Assembly (NCBI GenBank): GCA_963844395.1
Contig: CAWJNX010000001.1
Coordinates: 1-64,000, forward strand
DNA: 64,000 nt
Direction of reading: 5' to 3'
DNA from: VRUE01 sp963844395
GTDB lineage: Bacteria; Actinomycetota; Thermoleophilia; Solirubrobacterales; 70-9
The notes under the pieces are model-generated. The model ran no database searches and was not told where the DNA came from. It saw only the letters and a program-made list of their open reading frames with translations. Positions 9,869-19,786 of the stretch are shown piece after piece (position 1 is the stretch's first letter; the number at the start of each line of letters is the position of its first letter). Position numbers and translations under genes: made by a program.

Positions 9869-11531
9869 ATGGCAGAGAAGCTGCGAGTGCTCCCCCTCGG
9901 CGGGCTGGGCGAGATCGGCAAGAACATGACCGTGATCGAGTACGGCGGCCGGATCGTCGTCGTCAACACGGGGCTGATGTTCCCGACGGCCAAGATGCTC
10001 GGCATCGACCTCGTCCTGCCCGACTTCTCCTACCTGCGCGATCGCGCCGCCGACATCGAGGCGATCGTCCTCACCCACGGTCACGAGGACCACGTCGGGG
10101 CGCTGCCCTACGTGCTGCGCGAGATCGGCATGCCGCCGGTCGTTTACGGGGGAATGCTGACGATCGGCATGGTCCGCTCGAAGCTCGACGAGCACAAGCT
10201 GAAGGAGGCGCCGCTGCAGGAGCTGCCGGCCGGCGAGAAGGTGAAGGCCGGCCCATTCGAGCTGGAGCTGGTCCACCTTTCGCACTCGATCCCCGACGCG
10301 CGTGGCGTGATCGTCGGCACCGAGCTCGGCAAGGTGCTGATGACCGGCGACTACAAGTTCGACCAGACCCCGGTCAACGGCCGCCCGGCCGACATTTCAC
10401 GGCTCGCCGAGCTGGGTCGCGACGGCCTGCTGCTCCTCTGCGGCGATTCGACCAACGCCGACCGACCGGGGATCGCGCCGTCTGAGTCGAGCGTCGGGCC
10501 GGCGCTGTTGGAGACGATCGGCGGCTGCGAGGGGCGGGTGATCGTCACCTCGTTCGCCTCCAACATCCACCGCGTCCAGCAGGTGATCGACGCCGCCGTG
10601 AAGCTCGACCGCCGCGTCGCTCTGGTCGGGCGCTCGATGCGCAAGAACTTCAACATCGCCTCCAACCTGGGGATCGCCAACGCGCCCTCGGGCCTCTTCA
10701 TCCAGCCGAAGGAGATCGAGAACTTCCCCGACGAGAAGGTCGTCGTGATCTCGACCGGCAGCCAGGGCGAGCCGCTCTCGGCGCTGCGGCGGATGGCGAA
10801 CAAGGACCACCGCGACGTCGAGCTGCACTCCGGCGACACGGTCGTCTTCTCAGCGACGCCGGTGCCGGGCAACGAGCGGGCGGTGAACGAGACGATCGAC
10901 CGCATCTATGAGATCGGCGCCTCGGTCGTCACCGCCAAGGACGCGCCGATCCATGCCTCCGGTCACGGCTGGCAGGAGGAGATCAAGCTGATGCTCAACC
11001 TGACCAAACCCAGGTACGTGATGCCGGTACACGGCGACCATCAGCGGCTGCGCCTGCATAGCGGGCCTGGCCGAATCCGTGGGCGTCGCCCGCGAGGACA
11101 TCTTCCAGGGTCGCAACGGATTACCGCTCGAGATCGACGGGGGTGGCGCCCGCTTCGGTGAGGACATCCACACCGGGGTGATGTTCGTCAACGGCGTCAA
11201 CGTCGGCGAGCCCGACGACGTCGCCCTGCGCGACCGCCGCGAGATCTCGGCCGACGGCATCTTCATCGTCGTCGCGACGATCTCCTCCGACGACGGCAGC
11301 GTCGTCGCCGACCCCGAGGTGATCTTCCGCGGCGTCGCCTTTCTCGAGGAGGCGGGCGCCCTGGTCGAAGAGCTGCAGGACGTGGTCGAGGACTGCCTCG
11401 AGGATGCCGCCGAGGCCGGCACCCGCGAGCTGCACCTGATCCAGGAGGACCTGCACGACGCGATCGGCAAGCTGGTCTACGAGAAGCTGCGGCGCCGGCC
11501 GATGATCCTGCCGGTCGTCGTCGAGGTCTGA
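9869..11531 (+). CDS. rnj: Ribonuclease J, frameshifted
   Basis: Metallo-beta-lactamase/beta-CASP ribonuclease, with 5'-3' exo and endo activity, commonly found after dapA in actinobacteria. Motif 2 is THGHEDHVGALPYVL, followed by HSIPDARGVIVGTELGKVLM, TGDYKFDQTPVNG and beta-CASP GSQGEPLSALRRMANKDH. The frame breaks near 11064: one extra C in GGGCCTGG; reading resumes as SVGVAREDIFQGRNGLPLEI. The C-terminal dimerisation domain ends at TGA 11529-11531. Residue 33 is Asn in VVVNTGLMFP, where most relatives I recall have Asp; this is noted separately. Confidence 0.92.
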
Positions 11532-12923
11532 AGCGGCAAGCGGACCCGGAAAGGGCTCCGCGCCGACGGAGACTCGGTCACTTCGGCGCTTCCCCCGCTG
11601 TGCGAGGTGGCGACGGCTTTGACTATCGCCAGGCCGAGGCCGCTGCCGCCGCTGACCGCGGTGTCGGCGGGGCCTTCGCCGCGGACGAAGCGATCAAAGA
11701 TCTGCTCGCGCAGCTCCAGTGGAACGCCGGGGCCGTCGTCGGCGACCTCGACGATCGCGTGGGAGCGCTCGGTCCGTAGCCGCAGCTCGATCGTCGTGCC
11801 GGGTGGGGTGTGGCGGACCGCATTGTCGAGCAGGTTGACGACCAGGCGGTGCAGCTCGTCGGGGTTGCCAGTCGATCGGCTGCGAACGGTCGTTGTCTAT
11901 CCGCAGCTCGCGTTCGCCGATCGTCGGCGCCACCTCGGCCGCGGCGGCGCCGGCGACCTCGGACAGGTCGCAGCCGGTGCGGGCGCCGATCCTGCCGGCG
12001 TCGGCGCGGGCAAGCAGTAGCAGGTCGCCAACCAGACGGCTCATCCGGTTGGAAGAGCGCAGTGCCGAGTCGACCATCGCCCGCTCGTCCTCATGTCCGG
12101 GACCCTGCAGCGAGATCTGCAGCAGCTCTAGGTTGGCGACGATGCTGGTCAGCGGAGTGCGCAGCTCGTGCGAGGCGTCGGCGACGAACTCGCGCTGCGC
12201 TCGCGCTCGGCGGGCGCAGAGGGCGGAGCATCTGCTCGAGAGTTCTCGCCAGCTCGCCCACCTCGTCCTCTGCCCGCGGCTCCGGCATGTGGCTCGAGGG
12301 ATCGCCGGTGGCGGCGATCTTGCCGGCGGTTGCGGTCAGCGAAGAGATCGGTCGCATCGCGCGGGCGGCGATCGCCGCTCCCGCGAGGCTGGCGAGCAGG
12401 GTGCCACCGATGACGCCGGCGGCGACGAAGAGCCAGAGTCGCTCGATCGTCGAGTCGAGGTGCTCGACGTTGCGGGCGTACTGGACGTAGCCGGTCAGGC
12501 TGCCGCTGCCGCCGCCGATCCGTCGACGTGGCGACCCGCAGGCCGCCGACCCGATCAACGCCCTCCTGCGGCGGGCCGAGGTCCGCCGCGTCGGTGCTCT
12601 GCGTCAAAAGGACGCCCTGGGCGTCGAAGACGCGGACCATGGCGTCGTTGGGCAGGGCGAAGTCGTCGAGCCCCGGTCCGCGGATCAGCAAGGAGTCGGT
12701 CGGGGTGCTTGACGATCCGCAATTCGGCAGCCAAGGTCTGGGCGGCGCCGTCCACCTCCTGGTTGAAGTCGCTGCGGATGCGCTCGGTCGCGACGCCGCC
12801 GATCACCGCGCCGAAGATCAGCAGGATCGCTAGGGTCAGGCCGGCGGAGGTCGCGGCGAGCCGCCAGCGAACCGGCCAGTTGGCGGGACTGAGGCGGGTG
12901 CGGGCTCGCGACGCCGTCGTTAC
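11477..12923 (-). CDS. Membrane sensor histidine kinase, four frameshifts
   Basis: Two-component sensor paired with the adjacent OmpR-type regulator. Reconstructed order from the minus strand: N-terminal membrane segment (LAILLIFGAVIGGVATERI), periplasmic domain (VRVFDAQGVLLTQSTDA), second membrane segment (LWLFVAAGVIGGTLLASLAG), HAMP, H-box (EFVADASHELRTPLTSI), N-box (LHRLVVNLLDNAVRHTPPG), G1 (EVADDGPGVP) and G2 (GGSGLGLAIVKAVA). Frames change near 12700, 12525, 12215 and 11873, each by one extra base. No start codon is present in frame where it overlaps the regulator stop (GTA at 12923 may be a damaged GTG). The first in-frame stop is 11477-11479, overlapping the end of rnj. Confidence 0.8.
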
Positions 12924-13615
12924 CCCTTCAGCACGTAGCCGGCGCCGCGTTTGGTGTGCAGGAGCCGGTTCTCGCCGCCTGCCTCGAGCTTGCGGCGCAG
13001 GTTGGAGATGAAGACGTCGATCGTGTTGGTCGCCGCCATCGGGTCATAGCCCCAGACCTCGTCGAGCAGCCGCTCGCGCGAGACGACGAGCCGCTCGTTG
13101 CGCATCAGGTGCTCGAGCAGCTCGAACTCGCGGTTGGTCAGCTCGAGCTCGCGCTCGCCGCGCCGCACCTCGCGGGTGTCGGGGTTGAGGGTCAGGTCGG
13201 CGACCTGAAGCGAGGCAGCCCCGCGGGGCGGCCGGCGACGCAGCAGGGCTCGGATGCGGGCGAGCAGCTCCTTGCGCTCGAAAGGCTTGACCAGGTAGTC
13301 GTCGGCACCGCTGTCGAGGCCGGCGACCCGGTCCTCGGTCTCGGCCCGCGCGGTCAGGATCAGGATCGGCACGTCGCCCTCGGCGCGCAGGCGGCGGCAG
13401 ACCTCGACCCCGTCCAGCCGCGGCAGGCCGAGGTCGAGCACGACCAGGTCGGGCATGTAGCCAGCGGCAAGGTCGAGCGCCTCGATTCCGTCGGCCGCCG
13501 CGCGGACCTCGTATCCCTCGGCCCGCAGCGAGCGTCGCAGCACGTCGGCGATCTCCTCGTCGTCCTCGACGACGAGCACCCGCCCCCCGACCGAATCGCC
13601 GTCGTTCGCAAGCAT
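12920..13615 (-). CDS. OmpR/PhoB-family response regulator
   Basis: DNA-binding partner of the downstream sensor kinase. The receiver domain has the acidic pair (VLVVEDDEEIADVLRRSL), phospho-acceptor Asp in PDLVVLDLGLPRLDG, TARAETEDRVAGLDSGADDY and the Lys in LVKPFERKELLARI. The C-terminal winged helix reads LTNREFELLEHLMRNERLVV and FISNLRRKLEAGGENRLLHT. I choose MLANDGDSVGG as the start; an upstream GTG or ATG would add ten residues. Its stop overlaps the sensor kinase start region, so the pair is translationally coupled. Confidence 0.92.
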   Translation of the reverse strand: MLANDGDSVGGRVLVVEDDEEIADVLRRSLRAEGYEVRAAADGIEALDLAAGYMPDLVVLDLGLPRLDGVEVCRRLRAEGDVPILILTARAETEDRVAGLDSGADDYLVKPFERKELLARIRALLRRRPPRGAASLQVADLTLNPDTREVRRGERELELTNREFELLEHLMRNERLVVSRERLLDEVWGYDPMAATNTIDVFISNLRRKLEAGGENRLLHTKRGAGYVLKG

Positions 13616-13655
13616 CGAATCGATGTTAGCCCCGCCGGTCCGCATCTCCGCACGC

Positions 13656-13677
13656 TTTTAGCGCGAATTTAGGCACG
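13656..13677 (-). promoter_or_regulatory. Possible OmpR-type tandem half-sites upstream of the response regulator
   Basis: TTTAG at 13657-13661 and TTTAG at 13668-13672 repeat with an 11-base period in the gap between the divergent regulator and dnaE. OmpR/PhoB-family proteins typically bind direct repeats spaced 11 bp apart, so autoregulation is plausible. Only two half-sites are seen. Confidence 0.3.
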
Positions 13678-13731
13678 GAGATAGCGCGGAAGGCGCGACT
13701 TCTGGTGGCATTGGCATCTGCGCGGCTTGGC

Positions 13732-16700
13732 ATGATCGCCGGACCCGTGAGCTCGTCCACCGCCGTCCACCTCCACGCCCACAGCGAGTACTCGCTGCTC
13801 GACGGCGCCTGCAAGATCGAGGCGATGGCGGCGCGGGCGGCGGAGCTGGGGCAGCCGGCCCTCGGACTCACCGACCACGGCGTCATGAACGGCGCCGTCG
13901 AGCTCTACAAGGCCTGCGGGAAGCACGGGATCAAGCCGATCGTCGGGCTCGAGGCCTACTTGGTCGACGACGTCGAGGCGGTCAAGGAGCAGCCCAAATA
14001 CGAGCGCAATCACCTCACCCTGCTGGCCGAGAACGACACCGGCTTCGCCAACCTTGTCCAGCTCACCTCGGCCGGCTTCCTAAAGGGCTTCTCGCGTGGC
14101 AAGGCCAACGTCGACATGGAGCTGCTCGCCACCCATGCGGAGGGGGTGATCGTCCTCACCGGTTGCCTGCAGTCGCGCTTCTGCCGCCGCTTGGTCGAGG
14201 AGCGGCCCGACGACGCCCGCGCCCACCTCGACGACCTGATCCAGGCATTCGGGCCGGAGCAGGTCTACTTCGAGGTGCAGAAGAACGGGATCGCCGAGCA
14301 GGAGAAGGCGAACCAGGGCATCGTCCGCTTCGCCCGCGAGCTGAACCGGCCGCTGGTCGGCACCGCCGACGTCCACTACCTGCGGCGCGAGGACTTCGAC
14401 AACCACGCGGCGCTGCTCTGCGTGCAGACCAAGTCGACCCTGGAGGCGCCGAAGCTGAGCTTCGACACCAACGAGTTCTTCCTCAAGAGCAACGAGGAGA
14501 TGGCCGAGTCGTTCGCCGAGTGGCCCGAGGCGATGCCGAGCAGCGTTGAGATCGCCGAGCGCTGCGAGATCGAGATCGAGCTGGGCAAGCTGCTGCTGCC
14601 GCAGTACCCGACCCCGGACGGCTCCGAGCCGGAGGCGATGCTGCGGCGGATCGCGACCGAGGGACTGCACGCCCGCTACGGCGACCCGGCTCCTGCCGAG
14701 GCGCTCGAGCGGCTCGAGTTCGAGCTCGGGGTGATCGAGGAGATGGGCTTCTCCTCCTACTTCCTGATCGTCTGGGACTTCATCCGCTTCGCCAAGGAGA
14801 ACGGGATCGCGGTCGGTCCCGGCCGCGGCTCGGCGGCGGGCTCGATCGTCTCCTACAGCCTCACCATCACCGACCTCGACCCGCTCGCTAACGACCTCCT
14901 CTTCGAGCGCTTCCTCAACCCCGGGCGCAAATCGATGCCGGACATCGACATCGACTTCTCGGTGCGCGGGCGGGAGCGGGTGATCCGCTACGTCGGCGAG
15001 AAATACGGCCGCGAGTCGGTCGCCCAGATCGTCACCTTCGGCAAGATGGCGCCGCGCGCCGCGACCCGCGACGCCGCCCGGGTGCTCGGCTTCGACTACG
15101 GCACCGGCGATCGCCTCGCCAAGCAGATCCCCGAGCCGATCCTCGGCCGCAACCCCTCCTTCGAGGAATGCCTGAAGCCGGGTCAGGAGCTGAAACAGAC
15201 CTACGACGCCGAGCCGGACGCGAAGCGGATTCTCGACGTCGCCCAGGGCCTCGAGGGGATCGTCCGCAACAACTCGATCCACGCCGCCGCGGTCGTGATC
15301 GCCGACCGGCCGCTGCAGGAGATCGTGCCGCTGCAGCTCGCCGAGGACCGCAGCGGCTCCGGCAGCGCCAACGGGAATGGCAACGGCAACGGGAGTGGCA
15401 AGGGCGAGCGCCAGTACAAGGTCGTCACCCAGTACTCGATGGGACCGATCGAGGAGATCGGCCTGCTCAAGATGGACTTCCTCGGCCTCCGCAACCTCGA
15501 CGTGATCGAGGACGCGGTCGAGATCATCCAGCGCTCGCGCGGCGTCGAGTTGGAGATGGGCGAGATCCCGATGGACGACGCCAAGACCTTCGAGATGCTC
15601 TGCCCGCGGCGAGGGCACCGGCGTCTTCCAGCTCGAGTCGGAGGGCATGCGCGAGGCGATGAAGAAGGTGCGGCCGACCGAGTTCGACGACATCGTCGCC
15701 CTGGTCTCCCTCTACCGCCCCGGCGCGATGCGCTACATCCCCGACTACGCGAAGGGCAAGCGCGACCCGTACGTCGGTCACCTACCCCGACGAGCGCCTG
15801 CGGCCGATCACCGAACCGACCTACGGCTGCGTCCTCTACCAGGAGCAGCTGATGGAGATCGCCAAGCGGATGGCCGGCTTCAGCCCGGCCGAGGCCGACG
15901 ACCTGCGCAAGGCGATCGGCAAGAAGAAGCGCGACCTGATGGCGACGATGAAGGCCAAATTCCTCGAGGGGATGGAGGCATCCGGCACGGCGGCGAAGGT
16001 GGCGAAGGACATGTGGTCGCTGATGGAGGCCGCCGCCGACTACTCCTTCAACAAGTCCCACGCCGCCTGCTACGCGCTGATCGCCTACCGCACCGCCTAC
16101 CTGAAGGCGAACTACCCCGCCGAGTACATGGCGGCGCTGATCTCCTCGGTGATGAGTACCAAAGACAAGGTGCCCTTCTTCGTCAACCGCTGCGAGGAGA
16201 TGGGGATCGAGGTGCTGCCGCCCGACGTCAACTCCTCCGGGCCACGACTTCGTCGTCAGCGAGAAGGCGATCCGCTTCGGGCTCGATGCGGTTAAGAACG
16301 TCGGCCACGCCGCGGTCGAGGCGATCCTGCGCGCCCGCGAGGACGCCGAAATCGCCTCGATCTGGGACTTCTGCGAGCGGGTCGACGCGCGCGCGGTCAA
16401 CAAGCGGGCGATCGAGTGCCTGATCAAGTGCGGCGCCCTCGACTCGACCGGGGCCAGCCGCAAGGGCATGCTGGAAGCGCTGCCGGCGGCCCAGTCGGCG
16501 GGGCAGAAAGCGCAGGAGGACGCCCAGCTCGGGCAGGGCTCGATCTTCGACTTCGGCGACGGCGGCGGCGAGCGGGGACGGGGGCGGCTCGAACTCCCAG
16601 CACCGGCCGCCGGTCCCGGCCGGGGAGTTCGACCGCCGCGAGCTGCTGGCGATGGAGAAGGAGACGCTGGGGACCTACCTTTCCTCGCACCCACTCTCGG

Positions 16701-17301
16701 AAGTGCGCGACGCGCTGCGTGCCCGCGTCGACTGCACCCTCGCCGATCTGGCGAGCAAGCCGGACGGCTCCTGGGTGACGGTCGGCGGGATCGTCGCCGA
16801 GTGCAAGAAGATCCGCACCAAGAGCGGCAGCCAGATGATGTTCGCGACCCTCGACGACGTCGAGGGTCAGGTCGAGATGCTGGTCTTCAAGGCCGACCAG
16901 GCCGAGAGCGCCACGGTGATCGAGCCCGACGCCGTCGTCCTCGTCCGCGGCCGGATCGACCACAAGGAGCGGGGGGAGACGAAGCTCGTCGTTCAGGAGG
17001 CGGAGCGCTTCGAACCCGACGGCGAGGAGATGGCCCGTGCCAGCGCCGCGGCGTCGACCCCGTCGGAGCCGCTGAGGCTGACGCATCGACGCCGAGCAGG
17101 GCAACCGGCCGGAGCTGCTCGATGAACTGAAGTCCGTGTTCGAGCACAACAAGGGCGATGCTCTCGTGTACGTGGCGATCGCCGACGGTGAGGGGAGCGC
17201 CAAGGGAGTGGAAGCTCGGTGACGGCTACCGCGTCCGCAACTCGGGAAAGCTCCACGCCGAGCTGAATCAGGTGCTTGGCGCGAACGCTCTCGCGGCGTA
17301 G
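13732..17301 (+). CDS. dnaE: DNA polymerase III alpha subunit, six frameshifts
   Basis: Replicative polymerase. N-terminal PHP domain (VHLHAHSEYSLLDGACKIEA), palm with GPGRGSAAGSIVSYSLTITD and MPDIDIDFSVRGRERVIRYV carrying catalytic aspartates, ARGEGTGVFQLESEGMREAM, tau-binding/HhH region, and OB-fold (LLGTYLSS-type region, then MMFATLDDVEGQVEMLVF). Extra single bases near 15604, 15778, 16242, 16580, 17085 and 17203 break the frame; after correction the protein is about 1185 residues, normal for the family, ending at TAG 17299-17301. A low-complexity Asn-Gly linker occurs near 15343-15411. Start ATG 13732 or GTG 13747. Confidence 0.92.
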
Positions 17302-17322
17302 ACCGGTCCCTAGACTTCCCCT

Positions 17323-17697
17323 ATGCCGGCTACGCGTGAGAGGACTGGGGAGTGCCGTCAGTGTCGCTCGTTCTGCGACAAGATGGTCGAGCCGCGCGGC
17401 TGCGTCGAGATGGGCTGTCGCTTCCTCTACAGCTTCGTCGACGCCCTCAACGGCACCCAGTACGTCGGCTGCATGCAGGAAGTCTTCGGCGCCAAGGTCG
17501 AACTGGACGCCGTCCTGCAGCCGGGCGGCTTCGGCGGCGTGAAGATGACCGGTGAGGCTTTGCCCCACTGCCCTTTCTCGGTCGAGCAGGCCTACGACGG
17601 CCTGGGCAGCGAGTACGACTGCGTCAACCGGCGCTTCTACGACTGCGCCGACGGTGGGCCGGAGGGGCTGCGCGCCTTCGACCTGCGCGACATCTGA
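17323..17697 (+). CDS. Conserved-looking cysteine-rich protein
   Basis: A 124-residue protein of unknown function with nine cysteines, including a N-terminal CRQCRSFC (C-x2-C-x3-C), EMGCRFLYS, YVGCMQEVFG, PHCPF and paired YDCVNRRFYDC near the end. The pattern suggests zinc or iron-sulfur binding, but I recognise no named family. No signal peptide or membrane span. ATG 17323 lies 21 bases after dnaE, so it may be cotranscribed. Composition matches the neighbours. Confidence 0.7.
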   Translation: MPATRERTGECRQCRSFCDKMVEPRGCVEMGCRFLYSFVDALNGTQYVGCMQEVFGAKVELDAVLQPGGFGGVKMTGEALPHCPFSVEQAYDGLGSEYDCVNRRFYDCADGGPEGLRAFDLRDI

Positions 17698-17739
17698 GGC
17701 GCTCATATAGCGACACGCTTCCGTGTAGGATTCGGGCGG

Positions 17740-19032
17740 ATGAGCGATCCTTCCGCAGTGGCAGACGCAGAGCAGCTCGTGGCTGAGGCGACGGGTAACG
17801 AGGCAGCAGCAACCGATGGCCCGAGCTTCACGCTCGAGCTGAACCAGGACCAGAAGGACATCCGCGACTGGGTGCACGGCTTCGCCGAGGGCGTGGTGCG
17901 GCCGGCCGCCGAGGAGTGGGACGAGCGCGAGGAGACGCCCTGGCCGGTGATCCAGGAGGCCGCCAAGATCGGCCTTTACGGCTTCGAAGCGCTCGGCCAG
18001 TTCTTGGCCGACGAGACCGGGCTGACGCTGCCGATCGCCAACGAGGAGCTCTTCTGGGGCGACGCCGGCATCGGCATGGCGATCATGGGTACCTCGCTCG
18101 CCGTCGCCGCGATCTTCGGGCAGGGAACGCCGGAGCAGATGGGCGAGTGGATTCCGCAGTGCTTCGGCGATGCCGATGATCCCAAGCTCGGCGCCTTCTG
18201 CGCCTCGGAGCCCGACGCCGGTTCCGACGTCTCCGCGATCCGCACCACCGCCAAGTACGACGAGGCGAAGGACGAATGGGTGCTGAACGGCCAGAAGGCA
18301 TGGGCAACCAACGGCGGCATCGCCAACGTCCACGTCGTGATCGCCTCGGTCGACCGCGAGCTGCGCTCGCGCGGCCACGCCGCATTCGTCATCCCGCCCG
18401 GCACCAAGGGCTGCGAACAGGGCGCCAAGGTCAAGAAGCACGGCCTGCGCGCCTCCCACACTGCCGACGTTCACCTCGACGACTGCCGCGTCCCAGGCGC
18501 CTGCCTGCTGGGCGGCAAAGAGAAGCTCGACGAGCGTCTGGCCCGAGTCCGCGAGGGCAAGCGCTCCAAATGGCAGGCGGCGATGCAGACCTTCGAGGCG
18601 AGCCGGCCGACGGTCGGCGCCCAGGCCCTGGGCATCGCCCGCGCCGCCTACGAGTACGCCCTCGATTACGCCAAAGAGCGCCAGCAGTTCGGCCGCGCGA
18701 TCATCGAGAACCAGGCGATCGCCTTCGCCCTCGCCGACATGAAGATGGAGATCGACGCTGCCCGGCTACTCGTCTGGCGCGCCGCCTGGATGGGGCGCAG
18801 CGGCCAGAAATTCGAGAACGCCGAGGGCTCGATGTCGAAGCTGAAGGCCGGCGAGGTCGCCGTCTGGGCGACCGAGCGTGCGATCCAGATCCTCGGCGGC
18901 AACGGCTACACCCGGGAGTTCCCGGTCGAGCGGATGCACCGCGACGCGAAGATCTACACGATCTTCGAGGGCACCTCAGAGATCCAGCGCCTAGTCATCT
19001 CCCGCGCGATCTCCGGCGTCCAGATCCGCTAG
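17740..19032 (+). CDS. Acyl-CoA dehydrogenase
   Basis: FAD enzyme that oxidises acyl-CoA to trans-2-enoyl-CoA. About 35 hydrophilic residues precede the fold. FAD/substrate motifs are GAFCASEPDAGSDVSAIRTT, WVLNGQKAWATNGGIANVHV and RQQFGRAIIENQAIAFALAD; the catalytic base Glu sits in YTIFEGTSEIQRLVISRAI. Length 430 residues, intact. The 5' leader has a small hairpin, 17713-17726 (ACACG/CGTGT with a CTTC loop). Specific chain length cannot be told from sequence. Confidence 0.93.
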   Translation: MSDPSAVADAEQLVAEATGNEAAATDGPSFTLELNQDQKDIRDWVHGFAEGVVRPAAEEWDEREETPWPVIQEAAKIGLYGFEALGQFLADETGLTLPIANEELFWGDAGIGMAIMGTSLAVAAIFGQGTPEQMGEWIPQCFGDADDPKLGAFCASEPDAGSDVSAIRTTAKYDEAKDEWVLNGQKAWATNGGIANVHVVIASVDRELRSRGHAAFVIPPGTKGCEQGAKVKKHGLRASHTADVHLDDCRVPGACLLGGKEKLDERLARVREGKRSKWQAAMQTFEASRPTVGAQALGIARAAYEYALDYAKERQQFGRAIIENQAIAFALADMKMEIDAARLLVWRAAWMGRSGQKFENAEGSMSKLKAGEVAVWATERAIQILGGNGYTREFPVERMHRDAKIYTIFEGTSEIQRLVISRAISGVQIR

Positions 19033-19058
19033 CCGCAAAAACTGACGGCGGGAGAAAG

Positions 19059-19082
19059 CGAGGGCCGCAGGGGCGGCCCTCG
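19059..19082. terminator. Strong hairpin after the acyl-CoA dehydrogenase gene
   Basis: Perfect 9-bp arms CGAGGGCCG/CGGCCCTCG around a 6-base loop, 26 bases past the stop codon. There is no T tract, so it is either a high-GC type terminator or an RNA-stabilising 3' stem. Confidence 0.6.
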
Positions 19083-19097
19083 TCGCCGTGCGTAGAG

Positions 19098-19149
19098 CAG
19101 CGCATCCGACTTTTGCCCCACCCCAGTGTGGTCAATGTCGGATGCGCTG
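19098..19149. repeat. 13-bp inverted repeat with nested stem
   Basis: Perfect arms CAGCGCATCCGAC (19098-19110) and GTCGGATGCGCTG (19137-19149) enclose 26 bases that hold a smaller stem, CCAC/GTGG. It lies between the terminator-like hairpin and structured element A, in noncoding DNA. Function unknown. Confidence 0.6.
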
Positions 19150-19166
19150 ATCCTGTCGGTCCAAAG

Positions 19167-19310
19167 GGAAGGCCGGTCGTCCTCTGGGCGAATTGATGTC
19201 GCACGCGCTTCGCGCTTAGCGACTATGTCTGAGCGCGGCTACGCCGCGCAGAAGACAGATTGCATATCGCGGCCTTCAGCCACATTCGCCCAGAGGACGA
19301 CCGGCCTTCC
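19167..19310 (+). repeat. Structured element, copy A
   Basis: A 144-base unit bounded by perfect 27-bp inverted arms (19167-19193 and 19284-19310, beginning GGAAGGCCGGTCGTCC). The core folds into a stem GTCGC...GCGAC containing GCGC-TTC-GCGC, a stem GCGCGGC/GCCGCGC, and GGC/GCC near the right arm. The core is about 85-90 percent identical by eye to copy B in opposite orientation, whereas the arms differ between copies but each stays self-complementary. Conserved unpaired-looking stretches are ATGTCTGAG and CAGATTGCATATCGCGGCC. It lies between the ends of two convergent genes. No transposase is nearby. Confidence 0.7.
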
Positions 19311-19353
19311 ATCCTCGACACATGCAATGGGCGCTCTATAGCTGGTGTGGCGG

Positions 19354-19713
19354 TTAGTGGCGGCGGCCGTATTTGTCTTCTAGACGAACGAGGTCATCGA
19401 GCTGCGGCGTCGATACCTCGAAGACGACCGAATCCTCTAAAGCTTCGATCGAGTGGACGGTTCCTGGCTCGTTCCGCCAGCTTTCGCCCGGGATGACAAC
19501 CCGATCCTCAAGGTCGTCCTTTGTGGGTCCTGTGATCAGGCGCAGTCGGCCAGTGAAGAGATAAGAGCTCTCATCCTTTTTGCGGTGTAATTGCAGCGAG
19601 AGGGCGTGGCCAGCGCTGACGACGAGAATCTTGCCGGCATATTTCGGCGTTTGCGCCCACCAGATCTCGTGTCCCCAAGGCTTATCGACCCGTCGAGGCT
19701 TCGGTCCTTGCAT
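19354..19713 (-). CDS. Small cupin, mannose-6-phosphate isomerase type II-like
   Basis: A 119-residue single cupin. KPWGHEIWW near the start and LSLQLHRKKDESSYLFTGRL match the cupin domain of type II phosphomannose isomerases and the C-terminal domain of GDP-mannose pyrophosphorylases; a second cupin motif is EPGTVHSIEAL. No nucleotidyltransferase domain is present. Base composition is visibly lower in GC than the surrounding genes, and the gene is enclosed by two inverted copies of the structured element, suggesting acquisition as a unit. Substrate unknown. Confidence 0.8.
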   Translation of the reverse strand: MQGPKPRRVDKPWGHEIWWAQTPKYAGKILVVSAGHALSLQLHRKKDESSYLFTGRLRLITGPTKDDLEDRVVIPGESWRNEPGTVHSIEALEDSVVFEVSTPQLDDLVRLEDKYGRRH

Positions 19714-19786
19714 TGGAACACCCTAAATCGGCGGAGGGCCACCACGTAGCTACCGGCCACCTAAGAGGTAGCGCGCCGGTTCGCAC

